Shown here: positions 1 through 9,956 of the stretch, piece by piece
Numbering within the stretch: the first letter of the stretch is position 1
Layout: every line of letters begins with the position of its first letter
Source of the DNA: Allium sativum
Lineage: Eukaryota > Streptophyta > Magnoliopsida > Asparagales > Amaryllidaceae
Direction of reading: 5' to 3'
Assembly: GCA_030737875.1 (NCBI GenBank)
Contig: CM060912.1
Location: 126,696,493 to 126,760,492, forward strand
DNA: 64,000 nucleotides
The notes under the pieces: model-generated
What the model was told of the DNA's origin: nothing
The model's input: the letters and a program-made list of their open reading frames with translations, nothing else
Database searches by the model: none
Translations under genes and position numbers: made by a program

Positions 1-23
1 TAACCTTCAGCTCTGATACCAAG
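1..23 (-). other. Edge of a further C1 internal region, primer-binding-site end
   Basis: These 23 bases are identical to 5685-5707, which is the primer-binding-site side of the C1 internal region. On the minus strand they read TGGTATCAGAGC, matching the 3' end of plant initiator tRNA-Met. A primer site directly left of an LTR that is also an LTR of the next unit means another internal region continues beyond the window edge, so the structure is a tandem LTR-internal-LTR-internal array. Confidence 0.8.
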
Positions 24-1484
24 TGTAGCACCCCACCTCCGTTAAGGTCACTCACAAAGGGAATGCCTTAACTTTGGTGGAGCATTTTAGTAAACAGAAC
101 AGAAACTTACAAGACAGATAAAACAGTACTTGAAAATTTTTAACTTTATTACAACGGAAACAGAAAATTAATATGGTTACATCCTTTCAATTTCAGAATT
201 CAAGTACAAAATATCAGTCTTGTACAAAAGCCTTCAAATTGCATAGTTTAAAATCATAATCCCCATGGAACGGAAGCTATACAGAGCCGAGCCATACTTT
301 AAGCACTTCAAGCAAAGAGAAATCCGGATCAAGCTAAAGTATTTCCCTCCTTGGATAACCTGGGGGGGAAACGGAAGAAAGGAGGCGAAACAACAAGGGT
401 CAGACAAAAAGTCTGGCAAGTCCAGTGACTTTCAGCATATGAACAGATAATAATAATATGATATGAACATAAAACTGGATGTGAGACAACTATAACAGGT
501 GTAGCAGATATAACAGAAAAACAGAATGATATAAACTATTGTTTTACACTTCTTTGCACTAATACTAGTATAGCAGAATTAGGTGTCTCCCTAATGTCTA
601 AATTGAAGCAGGAATGGGTACAGAATACTTTAACAGAAACAGAATGCTAATAATGAGCCTTTACTACCCGATCAGAAACAGACAGAAGCAGAAACAGATT
701 TATCTCTACGGAAACAGAATGTGGAATTAGGTGTACACTAGTAATGGGCCTTTACCACCCGAACAGACGGTACCACACAGAAACAGACAGGTGTTACCAC
801 CCAACAGAAACAGACGGTACCAACAGAAACAGACAGAACTAAGCGTACCCTAAAACCCTACCCCAAGCGATCGGCTCCCTAATACATAAATATCCTGTGT
901 CGGCCCCACAGTAGGGTGTATCACTCCCTAAAGTGACAACCAATTGGCACAGACCTATTTACAGATGTCACGGCGTCTTACATCCTCAGAGGCAGACCGG
1001 GATCCATGCACGCACATGACCCGGTTGGAACGCACCATCAACACCCCTCGCCATTATCAGAATGAACCACTTATAATTAGTTCAGTAAGCGTGCCCGGAC
1101 CCTACTTACTGTTGGGTCAAAGTTTTGATACCAGAAAGGGTTACTGACTAATATGGGCCCCATACAACAGATGACACAAGTAATTCCCCTCCTAACCTTG
1201 TGTCCCCAGACTAACAGATTTCAGATTAACTTGTTTACAAGTTCAGACATGCAGAATTCAGATTTACTAATTCATAGATTAAGTTAACAAGTTTTCAGAC
1301 TAACGGGTCAGATGTACAGATTTTTCAGATTTGTCTAACTTTGTATTGGGCCTACAGTTTCATGGGCGGGTTTTACTACATCTATTAATCCCGTTGGTTT
1401 AACCCTATTTTCCCCAATACGTTTTAGACGTCATTCTTATCTTAGATTTGCATTAATTAATTATTAATGCACAGACCTCTCACA

Positions 1485-1557
1485 TTAGGTCGGTAGCTTG
1501 TGGCCGCTGGATATGCCGGGCGGTTCCGGGCAGACTTCTGCCACAAGCCAGACCTAA
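1485..1557. other. Two-tier hairpin 1 in C1 LTR
   Basis: The inner stem GCTTGTGGC pairs with GCCACAAGC (1496-1504 with 1540-1548). The outer stem TTAGGTC pairs with GACCTAA (1485-1491 with 1551-1557). The loop holds GGATATGCCGGGCGG, which recurs in hairpin 2 and in both C2 LTRs. The copy in the right LTR is at about 7169-7241. Confidence 0.75.
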
Positions 1558-1594
1558 CCTCGTGTCTTACGCATGTTATGACTAACTTCTCACA

Positions 1595-1668
1595 TTAGAA
1601 CCTATTGTTTGCGGCCACTGGATGTGCCTGGCGGTTCCGGGCAGATTTACGCCGCAAACTCATTCTAA
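1595..1668. other. Two-tier hairpin 2 in C1 LTR
   Basis: The inner stem GTTTGCGGC pairs with GCCGCAAAC (1607-1615 with 1651-1659), and the outer TTAGAA pairs with TTCTAA. The loop is a variant of the hairpin 1 loop. In C2 the same stem reads GTTTGCAGT with ACTGCAAAC, a compensatory change of two base pairs. The copy in the right LTR is at about 7279-7352. Confidence 0.75.
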
Positions 1669-3060
1669 CCTCGAGTTAGCCATGTTTATCTTTGCGGCCA
1701 ATTAATTAATAATTTACCGTTTATGCGCACGCCCAATATATATGCCAATTCAGATTATATCAATAACAGGATGATTATATCAACATAGCAGATAACAGAT
1801 TTTATATGACTTAACGGATTTAACAGATTTAGCAACTTAGCAGATTTTGGCATATAACAGGTTAGGCATTTCAACCGACAAATTTAACAGATTAGGCATT
1901 TCAATCTAATTAGCAGTCTAGGCAATATAACAAAACTAGCAGTTTAGGCAACTTGGCAAATTAGCAGATTTAGCAAATTTAATATTTCTAAAGGTTCTAT
2001 TTACATGCCTTGCCTAACCATAAATTAGGCCTAAGTTCATATGCCTAAATAATGTCATGATTCACAATATGATCATATACTTCCATGTTTGCATACATTT
2101 ACATAGCGCAGAATATGGACATAATTTACCCTATAACATATGTTCCAATTTTTGTTAAACTAGCATTTTACAGCAGATTCACATATAAATTATACCAAAT
2201 ATAACCATTAATTCCAATGCATGCCATATATCCAAAAATCCCTATTTAGGTGTGATCACAATAATAGATATCCTAATTAATGTAAATCTTTACACCTAAG
2301 TTTCCATATCTTCTTCTTTTTGAGTCATGAATCATTATGCAAACTATACCCAACAATATAAATCTTTAAATCATATCTTCTAAAAATCAAATCTTGACTT
2401 TTATATGCATTCTGTTCAAAATCTCAAATCATATGTAATCTTACAATAGTTCCTCTTTTCTTCTATCATAGAATATGCATAGATCCAAATCTAGTTTACA
2501 ACATATGCTCATTAATTACAGTTCTAAATTACAACATAACTATGCATACAACATGCATAAATTATATGTTCATAGTCAAATTTATGCATATGTCCAATAT
2601 ATTTTATGCCTCAGACCTAAAGTCATACATTCAATGCATCATTCATTATTTATCCCAAAATTTGCGTTCATACGTTCATCTCTTATGAGATTAGGCACAG
2701 GCTCGTGGTAGCCTGGCTATAGAAACAGAAAAGAAGAAAAGGGATACAGAACAGTCACAGAAAACAAATCTTATACAATCTCAGATTCAGAATTAAAAAC
2801 ATATCAAAATTATAATTAACGTTTATAGCGGAAAATAACTGTACTTGCCTTGATTGGATTAAAGAAAGAACTTTAACTTGTTGTAGAATCTTTGCAGAAA
2901 CTCTAATCTCTAGTTTGAATTGAGTTGCTTAGGCTGATGTTGATTATCTTCTAGTTTTAATTCCAGCAGAGCAGCGACTCCATTTTTATTTTTTTTTGTT
3001 AGAAGAAGAGAGCAATGGAGGCTAGAGAATTGTGTAAGAAACCTAGGTAGAGTCTAGGGT

Positions 3061-3070
3061 CATTTTATAG
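3061..3070 (-). promoter_or_regulatory. Putative TATA box of C1 LTR promoter
   Basis: The minus strand reads CTATAAAATG, followed downstream by a pyrimidine-rich leader. It is about 500 bases from the 5' end of the minus-strand LTR and lies just downstream of the GTCGAC repeat cluster. The right LTR has the same box at 8745-8754, and C2 has TATATAAG in the equivalent place. Confidence 0.5.
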
Positions 3071-3202
3071 AGTTTATGAACTGATTAGGACCATCGATAT
3101 TGCTTGGATTGATCGTAGCCATTCATTCGAAAGAGAGACCAATTAGAGCCTGCCACCTAGCCCTAATGACAAAGCAGACTACAGAAAATCGAGGTTCGAC
3201 CT

Positions 3203-3292
3203 GGCTCTGGACCAGGTCGACAGCCCTGTCGACAGCCTTGTCGACAGCCTTGTCGACCTGGCTAGACCAGGTCGACAGCCCAGTCGACCTGG
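3203..3292. repeat. GTCGAC palindrome cluster in C1 LTR
   Basis: Six GTCGAC hexamers occur in about 60 bases, mostly in CAGGTCGACAG or CTGTCGACAG contexts, and are bounded by CGACCTGG/CCAGGTCG inverted pairs. The right LTR has six at 8934-9003. The cluster is about 170-230 bases upstream of the minus-strand TATA box, the position expected of upstream activating elements. Confidence 0.8.
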
Positions 3293-3570
3293 GTGCCTTA
3301 GGCGGGAATTTTCCCGCCCTGGCCAATTGGGCCCGATTTTTAATTTTAAACTTGTTTTCTGAGCTGTTCGAATTTTAAACTTAATTCAGAAACTTCCGGA
3401 GGCTATATCTTCTTCATACGGACTCCGTTTTTCGAAAACTCGGACTCTATTTCGCGTATTTTTCCGAGACGAACGCAATGGCGTATCCCGTTTCCCTTAG
3501 TTCTTTGATTTCAAATTAATTATACTTTAATTTGTTAATTCCACAGTTATAGAATACACGGGGTGTTACA

Positions 3571-3584
3571 TTCTCCCCTACTTA
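3571..3584 (-). other. Polypurine tract of C1
   Basis: The minus strand reads AGTAGGGGAGAA immediately before TGTAACACCCC. A conserved GGGGACGAAATCC block lies just upstream of it, as in the other elements of this window. Confidence 0.85.
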
Positions 3585-4615
3585 AAAGGATTTCGTCCCC
3601 GAAATCTTCAAGTTAAGAAGAATGCGTCCTACCATCCAATCACCCATCTACTCAACCATCATCCACAAGCATCCATTGTCCTTAGAAAACTTCTAATGTT
3701 GTATGAACATATGATAAAGTGTGTGTCTATGTTCCTTATCTAATGCAAAATCAGGCGGTCTACTGATTCAGTTGACCTCCTTAATGCGAATTATGTCAGT
3801 GCCATGAGTCCAACATGTATGCAATAGAATTCTGATGATATATATTATTTCTATATGAGTGCACAACCATTCACTCAAATGCAACATCCATGTGCTGAAT
3901 CAACCATTTTGCATCCACAAGAATTGAAAATGCTCACACATCCATATGCAGTATGAGAGTGTTTTCGAGCCGATCTAGTGCCTAGTGTGTGTTTATGCGT
4001 CCACGAGCAACCACTAGCAACCACTTGCATCCACTTGCAACCATCAAACATAACATGTCTCAAACACATGTTTACACCCATTAGGATTCCTATCTATAAG
4101 TTGAACACTCGATCGATAGGATAGAGTCTAGTAATGGAAGCGAGTACAGATAGAATGAAGACTTGGTTCCCATTAGACATTGGTTGAGAAAATAATTCCC
4201 CTAAGTATCAACCCCAAAGACCGAAATCAATATCAGATTGACACTCAGAGGATTACCTTCTTTAGACAATGTCAAAACTGGAAATCATAATTATTCAGAT
4301 ATTTACAGACTACTGATACAGATCAGGTTCCCTAATGATTCTTAGGAAGCTAAGCATGATAAAATCATATCCCACAAAAACTCAGAATATATGCGTCATA
4401 TTTGACGCCTAACACAGATATCCCTCAAACCTTAATCTCAAACAGATGGGCCATAACCCTTATGGGTCTGAGCCTACAGCGGAATTCAGAAATAATACTA
4501 GTATTAAAGTGCAGAGTATCGATTACAAAATCAAAATACCAAAATCAGAAAAAGTCTTAACTCCATAATCAGATAAAGAAATTAAACCTATTATAGAAAT
4601 TTTCCTATTTCTATC

Positions 4616-5524
4616 CTAGCCACTAGCCTCAAGATTATTCGCCTGCCCTCCTTGTCCTCGTCTCTTTGGGCAGTCCCTAGTGAAGTGTCCCATCTCCCCA
4701 CAGTTGAAGCAAGCGCCCTTCCTTTTTCTGCAATCCTTGTTCAGATGAGTCGAGCTTCCACAAGTAAAGCACTTTTTCCCCTTCTTATCTTCAGTCTTCT
4801 CATCCTTCCTTTGTTTTTCCTTTTTGGGCCCCGCTTTCTTATTTGGTGGTTCTTCCTTCTTTGTCTCTTTCGGGCCCTTGTCTTCCTCATGCAGTAGTGC
4901 CATGTCCACCAATTTCTTGTAAGTTGCTCCCATGGGTACATGGGTCATGGCTAGGCTGTGCAGTGGCTCATTCAATCCTTTAACAAAGCGGAGAGCCTTT
5001 TTATGCTGAGTGTTGACTAAATCCAATCCGAATCTTGCTAGTTGGTTGAACTGGTTGACGTATTCCTTGACCGTCATACTTCCTTGCTTAAGAGACAAGA
5101 ACTTTTCCAATTGTAAACTTCGTTCAGCTTGCGAGAGGAATTTTGTCTCAAACCTTGTTCTGAAATCCATCCATGTCTCAACCGGCCTCTCGGCGTTAGT
5201 GACTTCCCACCAGTAGGAAGCTTCGTCTTTGAGCAGCCATACTGCCAACTGTACCTTCTGCCTATCGTCCACCTCGAAGATAACGAATAGATCCTCAGTT
5301 TCTTTGAGCCAATTCCTTGCTTCTACGAATGATTCAGTTCCTTTGAAATCCTTCCCACCCATGGCCCTAAAATCTCTACAGAACTTTGAGAAAGCAATTG
5401 CACGAGGAGGGGGTGGAGGAGGGGGATCATTTGCTGGACCTGCAGCGGCGGTCCTAGCCTCAAGATATTGACGAAACCAACCGGGTACATGAACACCCTC
5501 TGGTATCTCAGATGCTTCAGACAT
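4616..5524 (-). CDS. gag: Gag polyprotein of non-autonomous LTR retrotransposon C1
   Basis: This intact 302-residue structural protein should build the cytoplasmic particle that packages element RNA. Residues 1-45 are a variable head ending in a run of eight prolines. A Retrotrans_gag domain follows (about residues 50-200), with the typical GTESFVEARNWL, WWEVTNAERP and FLSLKQGSMTVKEYVNQF blocks. A lysine-rich linker leads to two CCHC zinc knuckles, CFTCGSSTHLNKDC (about 252-265) and CFNCGEMGHFTRDC (about 272-285). The first knuckle has S-S-T where a glycine is usual. The ATG is the first in frame, about 180 bases from the primer site. The reading frame closes before any protease, so gag stands alone. 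The close relative in C2 (44357-45253) is broken by stops. The frame is clean and the LTRs are nearly identical, so this copy may still be functional. Confidence 0.92.
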   Translation of the reverse strand: MSEASEIPEGVHVPGWFRQYLEARTAAAGPANDPPPPPPPRAIAFSKFCRDFRAMGGKDFKGTESFVEARNWLKETEDLFVIFEVDDRQKVQLAVWLLKDEASYWWEVTNAERPVETWMDFRTRFETKFLSQAERSLQLEKFLSLKQGSMTVKEYVNQFNQLARFGLDLVNTQHKKALRFVKGLNEPLHSLAMTHVPMGATYKKLVDMALLHEEDKGPKETKKEEPPNKKAGPKKEKQRKDEKTEDKKGKKCFTCGSSTHLNKDCRKRKGACFNCGEMGHFTRDCPKRRGQGGQANNLEASG

Positions 5525-5690
5525 GCTGGAACGAAAAAGGAAAGGTTCAATACAAAAAGGACTGAAAGAAAGATATATGGCTCTTGGGGATCATGTTTTT
5601 CAAAATAAGCTTTATTTTTGAAAATACTTCCTTTCAAAACCATTTTTTTTTGAAAACAGTTTTCAAAAACTTTACCCAATCTGGTAACCT

Positions 5691-5707
5691 TCAGCTCTGA
5701 TACCAAG
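5691..5707 (-). other. Primer-binding site of C1
   Basis: The minus strand reads TTGGTATCAGAGCTGA directly after the right LTR. The first 12 bases from TGG match the complement of the 3' end of plant initiator tRNA-Met. Confidence 0.88.
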
Positions 5708-8700
5708 TGTAGCACCCCACCTCCGTTAAGGTCACTCACAAAGGGAATGCCTTAACTTTGGTGGAGCATTTTAGTAAACAGAACAGAAACTTACAAGACA
5801 GATAAAACAGTACTTGAAAATTTTTAACTTTATTACAACGGAAACAGAAAATTAATATGGTTACATCCTTTCAATTTCAGAATTCAAGTACAAAATATCA
5901 GTCTTGTACAAAAGCCTTCAAAATGCATAGTTTAAAATCATAATCCCCATGGAACGGAAGCTATACAGAGCCGAGCCATACTTTAAGCACTTCAAGCAAA
6001 GAGAAATCCGGATCAAGCTAAAGTATTTCCCTCCTTGGATAACCTGGGGGGGAAACGGAAGAAAGGAGGCGAAACAACAAGGGTCAGACAAAAAGTCTGG
6101 CAAGTCCAGTGACTTTCAGCATATGAACAGATAATAATAATATGATATGAACATAAAACTGGATGTGAGACAACTATAACAGGTGTAGCAGATATAACAG
6201 AAAAACAGAATGATATAAACTATTGTTTTACACTTCTCTGCACTAATACTAGTATAGCAGAATTAGGTGTCTCCCTAATGTCTAAATTGAAGCAGGAATG
6301 GGTACAGAATACTTTAACAGAAACAGAATGCTAATAATGAGCCTTTACTACCCGATCAGAAACAGACAGAAGCAGAAACAGATTTATCTCTACGGAAACA
6401 GAATGTGGAATTAGGTGTACACTAGTAATGGGCCTTTACCACCCGAACAGACGGTACCACACAGAAACAGACAGGTGTTACCACCCAACAGAAACAGACG
6501 GTACCAACAGAAACAGACAGAACTAAGCGTACCCTAAAACCCTACCCCAAGCGATCGGCTCCCTAATACATAAATATCCTGTGTCGGCCCCACAGTAGGG
6601 TGTATCACTCCCTAAAGTGACAACCAATTGGCACAGACCTATTTACAGATGTCACGGCGTCTTACATCCTCAGAGGCAGACCGGGATCCATGCACGCACA
6701 TGACCCGGTTGGAACGCACCATCAACACCCCTCGCCATTATCAGAATGAACCACTTATAATTAGTTCAGTAAGCATGCCCGGACCCTACTTACTGTTGGG
6801 TCAAAGTTTTGATACCAGAAAGGGTTACTGACTAATATGGGTCCCATACAACAGATGACACAAGTAATTCCCCTCCTAACCTTGTGTCCCCAGACTAACA
6901 GATTTCAGATTAACTTGTTTACAAGTTCAGACATGCAGAATTCAGATTTACTAATTCATAGATTAAGTTAACAAGTTTTCAGACTAACGGGTCAGATGTA
7001 CAGATTTTTCAGATTTGTCTAACTTTGTATTGGGCCTACAGTTTCATGGGCGGGTTTTACTACATCTATTAATCCCGTTGGTTTAACCCTATTTTCCCCA
7101 ATACGTTTTAGACGTCATTCTTATCTTAGATTTGCATTAATTAATTATTAATGCACAGACCTCTCACATTAGGTCGGTAGCTTGTGGCCGCTGGATATGC
7201 CGGGCGGTTCCGGGCAGACTTCTGCCACAAGCCAGACCTAACCTCGTGTCTTACGCATGTTATGACTAACTTCTCACATTAGAACCTATTGTTTGCGGCC
7301 ACTGGATGTGCCTGGCGGTTCCGGGCAGATTTACGCCGCAAACTCATTCTAACCTCGAGTTAGCCATGTTTATCTTTGCGGCCAATTAATTAATAATTTA
7401 CCGTTTATGCGCACGCCCAATATATATGCCAATTCAGATTATATCAATAACAGGATGATTATATCAACATAGCAGATAACAGATTTTATATGACTTAACG
7501 GATTTAACAGATTTAGCAACTTAGCAGATTTTGGCATATAACAGGTTAGGCATTTCAACCGACAAATTTAACAGATTAGGCATTTCAAACTAATTAGCAG
7601 TCTAGGCAATATAACAAAACTAGCAGTTTAGGCAACTTGGCAAATTAGCAGATTTAGCAAATTTAATATTTCTAAAGGTTCTATTTACATGCCTTGCCTA
7701 ACCATAAATTAGGCCTAAGTTCATATGCCTAAATAATGTCATGATTCACAATATGATCATATACTTCCATGTTTGCATACATTTACATAGCGCAGAATAT
7801 GGACATAATTTACCCTATAACATATGTTCCAATTTTTGTTAAACTAGCATTTTACAGCAGATTCACATATAAATTATACCAAATATAACCATTAATTCCA
7901 ATGCATGCCATATATCCAAAAATCCCTATTTAGGTGTGATCACAATAATAGATATCCTAATTAATGTAAATCTTTACACCTAAGTTTCCATATCTTCTTC
8001 TTTTTGAGTCATGAATCATTATGCAAACTATACCCAACAATATAAATCTTTAAATCATATCTTCTAAAAATCAAATCTTGACTTTTATATGCATTCTGTT
8101 CAAAATCTCAAATCATATGTAATCTTACAATAGTTCCTCTTTTCTTCTATCATAGAATATGCATAGATCCAAATCTAGTTTACAACATATGCTCATTAAT
8201 TACAGTTCTAAATTACAACATAACTATGCATACAACATGCATAAATTATATGTTCATAGTCAAATTTATGCATATGTCCAATATATTTTATGCCTCAGAC
8301 CTAAAGTCATACATTCAATGCATCATTCATTATTTATCCCAAAATTTGCGTTCATACGTTCATCTCTTATGAGATTAGGCACAGGCTCGTGGTAGCCTGG
8401 CTATAGAAACAGAAAAGAAGAAAAGGGATACAGAACAGTCACAGAAAACAAATCTTATACAATCTCAGATTCAGAATTAAAAACATATCAAAATTATAAT
8501 TAACGTTTATAGCGGAAAATAACTGTACTTGCCTTGATTGGATTAAAGAAAGAACTTTAACTTGTTGTAGAATCTTTGCAGAAACTCTAATCTCTAGTTT
8601 GAATTGAGTTGCTTAGGCTGATGTTGATTATCTTCTAGTTTTAATTCCAGCAGAGCAGCGACTCCATTTTTATTTTTTTTTGTTAGAAGAAGAGAGCAAT

Positions 8701-9286
8701 GGAGGCTAGAGAATTGTGTAAGAAACCTAGGTAGAGTCTAGGGTCATTTTATAGAGTTTATGAACTGATTAGGACCATCGATATTGCTTGGATTGATCGT
8801 AGCCATTCATTCGAAAGAGAGACCAATTAGAGCCTGCCACCTAGCCCTAATGACAAAGCAGACTACAGAAAATCGACTAACAGAGAATAGGCCAGCCAGG
8901 TTGGGCTGGGTTCGACCTGGCTCTGGACCAGGTCGACAGCCCTGTCGACAGCCTTGTCGACAGCCCTGTCGACCTGGCTAGACCAGGTCGACAGCCCGGT
9001 CGACCTGGGTGCCTTAGGCGGGAATTTTCCCGCCCTGGCCAATTGGGCCCGATTTTTAATTTTAAACTTGTTTTCTGAGCTGTTCGAATTTTAAACTTAA
9101 TTCAGAAACTTCCGGAGGCTATATCTTCTTCATACGGACTCCGTTTTTCGAAAACTCGGACTCTATTTCGCGTATTTTTCCGAGACGAACGCAATGGCGT
9201 ATCCCGTTTCCCTTAGTTCTTTGATTTCAAATTAATTATACTTTAATTTGTTAATTCCACAGTTATAGAATACACGGGGTGTTACA
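5708..9286 (-). repeat. C1 LTR, right copy (3.58 kb)
   Basis: It matches 24-3570 almost base for base. It differs by an extra 30-odd bases near 8875-8910, immediately beside the GTCGAC cluster, which the left copy lacks. It ends GGGGTGTTACA at 9286, after which Tat-element protease sequence begins, so AGATT (9287-9291) should be the right-hand target duplication. Its partner lies outside the window. It has the same hairpins, TATA box and AT-rich middle as the left copy, and no supported gene. Confidence 0.93.
8915..9008. repeat. GTCGAC palindrome cluster in right C1 LTR
   Basis: Six GTCGAC hexamers lie in the same arrangement as 3203-3292, with two substitutions. The LTR-length difference lies immediately to the left, which suggests slippage at this repeat. 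Confidence 0.8.
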
Positions 9287-9745
9287 AGATTTTTCAGATT
9301 CTTTGTTGTCGCTGCTCCTTAACTCTTTCCACTCTGCCATATAACAGGCTCGGCATGTTACTTGGTCTCCTCGCACAGTTCTGATCCCACTGTCAGTAGG
9401 AAACTTCAAAAGAAAACACCAAGGGGCGATAAAGGATCGAAATACTGCCAGGGCAGGTCATCCCAAAAAAGCAATATAGTGCGAGTTGATATTCATTACC
9501 ACAAATGGTAGAATCCTAACTCTCCGTCTTTCTCCATCTCCTAACTCTACCGATAGTCTGACCTGGTCGATAGGTTCGGTGGACGCTCCGTTGAAACCAC
9601 GTATTTGACCTTCATATAACTCTAGATCCTTTGTTTCTAACTCCATTTGGTCATAGGTTTGTTTGAATAGGATGTTCACTGAGCTTCCATTGTCTACCAG
9701 AACCTTTTGGACAGTAGCTAGGCCGATTATGGCCATTATCACCAA
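9287..9745 (-). pseudogene. Protease fragment of the Tat-lineage element
   Basis: The aspartic protease of a retrotransposon cuts the polyprotein in the particle. The active-site block reads VLVDNGSSVNILF, where plant Tat elements have VDxGSS. The flap-side block is followed by an in-frame TGA (9458-9460), where family members have an arginine (CGA). Past that stop the same frame continues with PALAVFRSF and LKFPTDSG, both typical of the domain, until the C1 LTR cuts it at 9287. It is in a different frame from the upstream gag pieces. Both the stop and the frameshifts mark it as a pseudogene. Confidence 0.8.
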
Positions 9746-9956
9746 TGGATCGACCGTTGGGGTTTCTATACCAACTGGATCGCGGTCATAAGACGATATC
9801 CTCGCCCATTGTCCTATTTTGTTTGACGGGACTCGCGTCCTCGTGGGGGTTTACTTCTTCGACGTCGAGGTGTTTTGCGACATTGATATATCGTTCCATG
9901 GCCCTAATGCTATGCCCCGCCGGGTGTGGTCCTCCCACAATGGCGTTAATAACAAT

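Larger units (their letters stand above)
24..3570 (-). repeat. C1 LTR, left copy (3.55 kb)
   Basis: The LTR starts TGTAGCACCCC and ends GGGGTGTTACA, near-perfect terminal inverted repeats of the TG...CA type. It matches 5708-9286 with about eight substitutions seen on reading side by side, plus a 30-odd-base segment near 3190 that only the right copy has. Read on the minus strand, a TATA box lies about 500 bases into the LTR, so roughly 3 kb would be downstream of transcription start. The middle part (about 1730-2650) is AT-rich and made of short degenerate repeats such as AACAGATTTAGCA. No coding region is supported; the small open frames inside are incidental. Confidence 0.93.
3571..5707 (-). 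mobile_element. C1 internal region: gag-only, non-autonomous Gypsy element
   Basis: The 2.1-kb internal region lies between the two C1 LTRs. Only one gene, gag, is present. There is no room for protease, reverse transcriptase or integrase, so the element must use enzymes supplied by another element, as proposed for gag-only plant elements of the TR-GAG type. Next to the left LTR is the polypurine tract; next to the right LTR is the tRNA-Met primer site. 3571-4615 has no gene that I can see; it holds the pre-polypurine block and AT-rich spacer. Confidence 0.88.

Noticed and set aside
234..2711. Small open frames of 60-78 codons in the C1 LTR, repeated 5684 bases later
   Set aside because: They recur only because the LTR is duplicated; translations show no domain and the sequence is low-complexity LTR DNA.
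3100..3378. Frames with a repeated STALSTALST translation
   Set aside because: The translation merely reads the GTCGAC repeat cluster; the right LTR frame ends differently because of the length change.
5323..5739. 138-codon minus-strand frame overlapping the start of C1 gag
   Set aside because: It runs from the primer site across the gag start in another frame and has no domain; gag in the proper frame explains the sequence.
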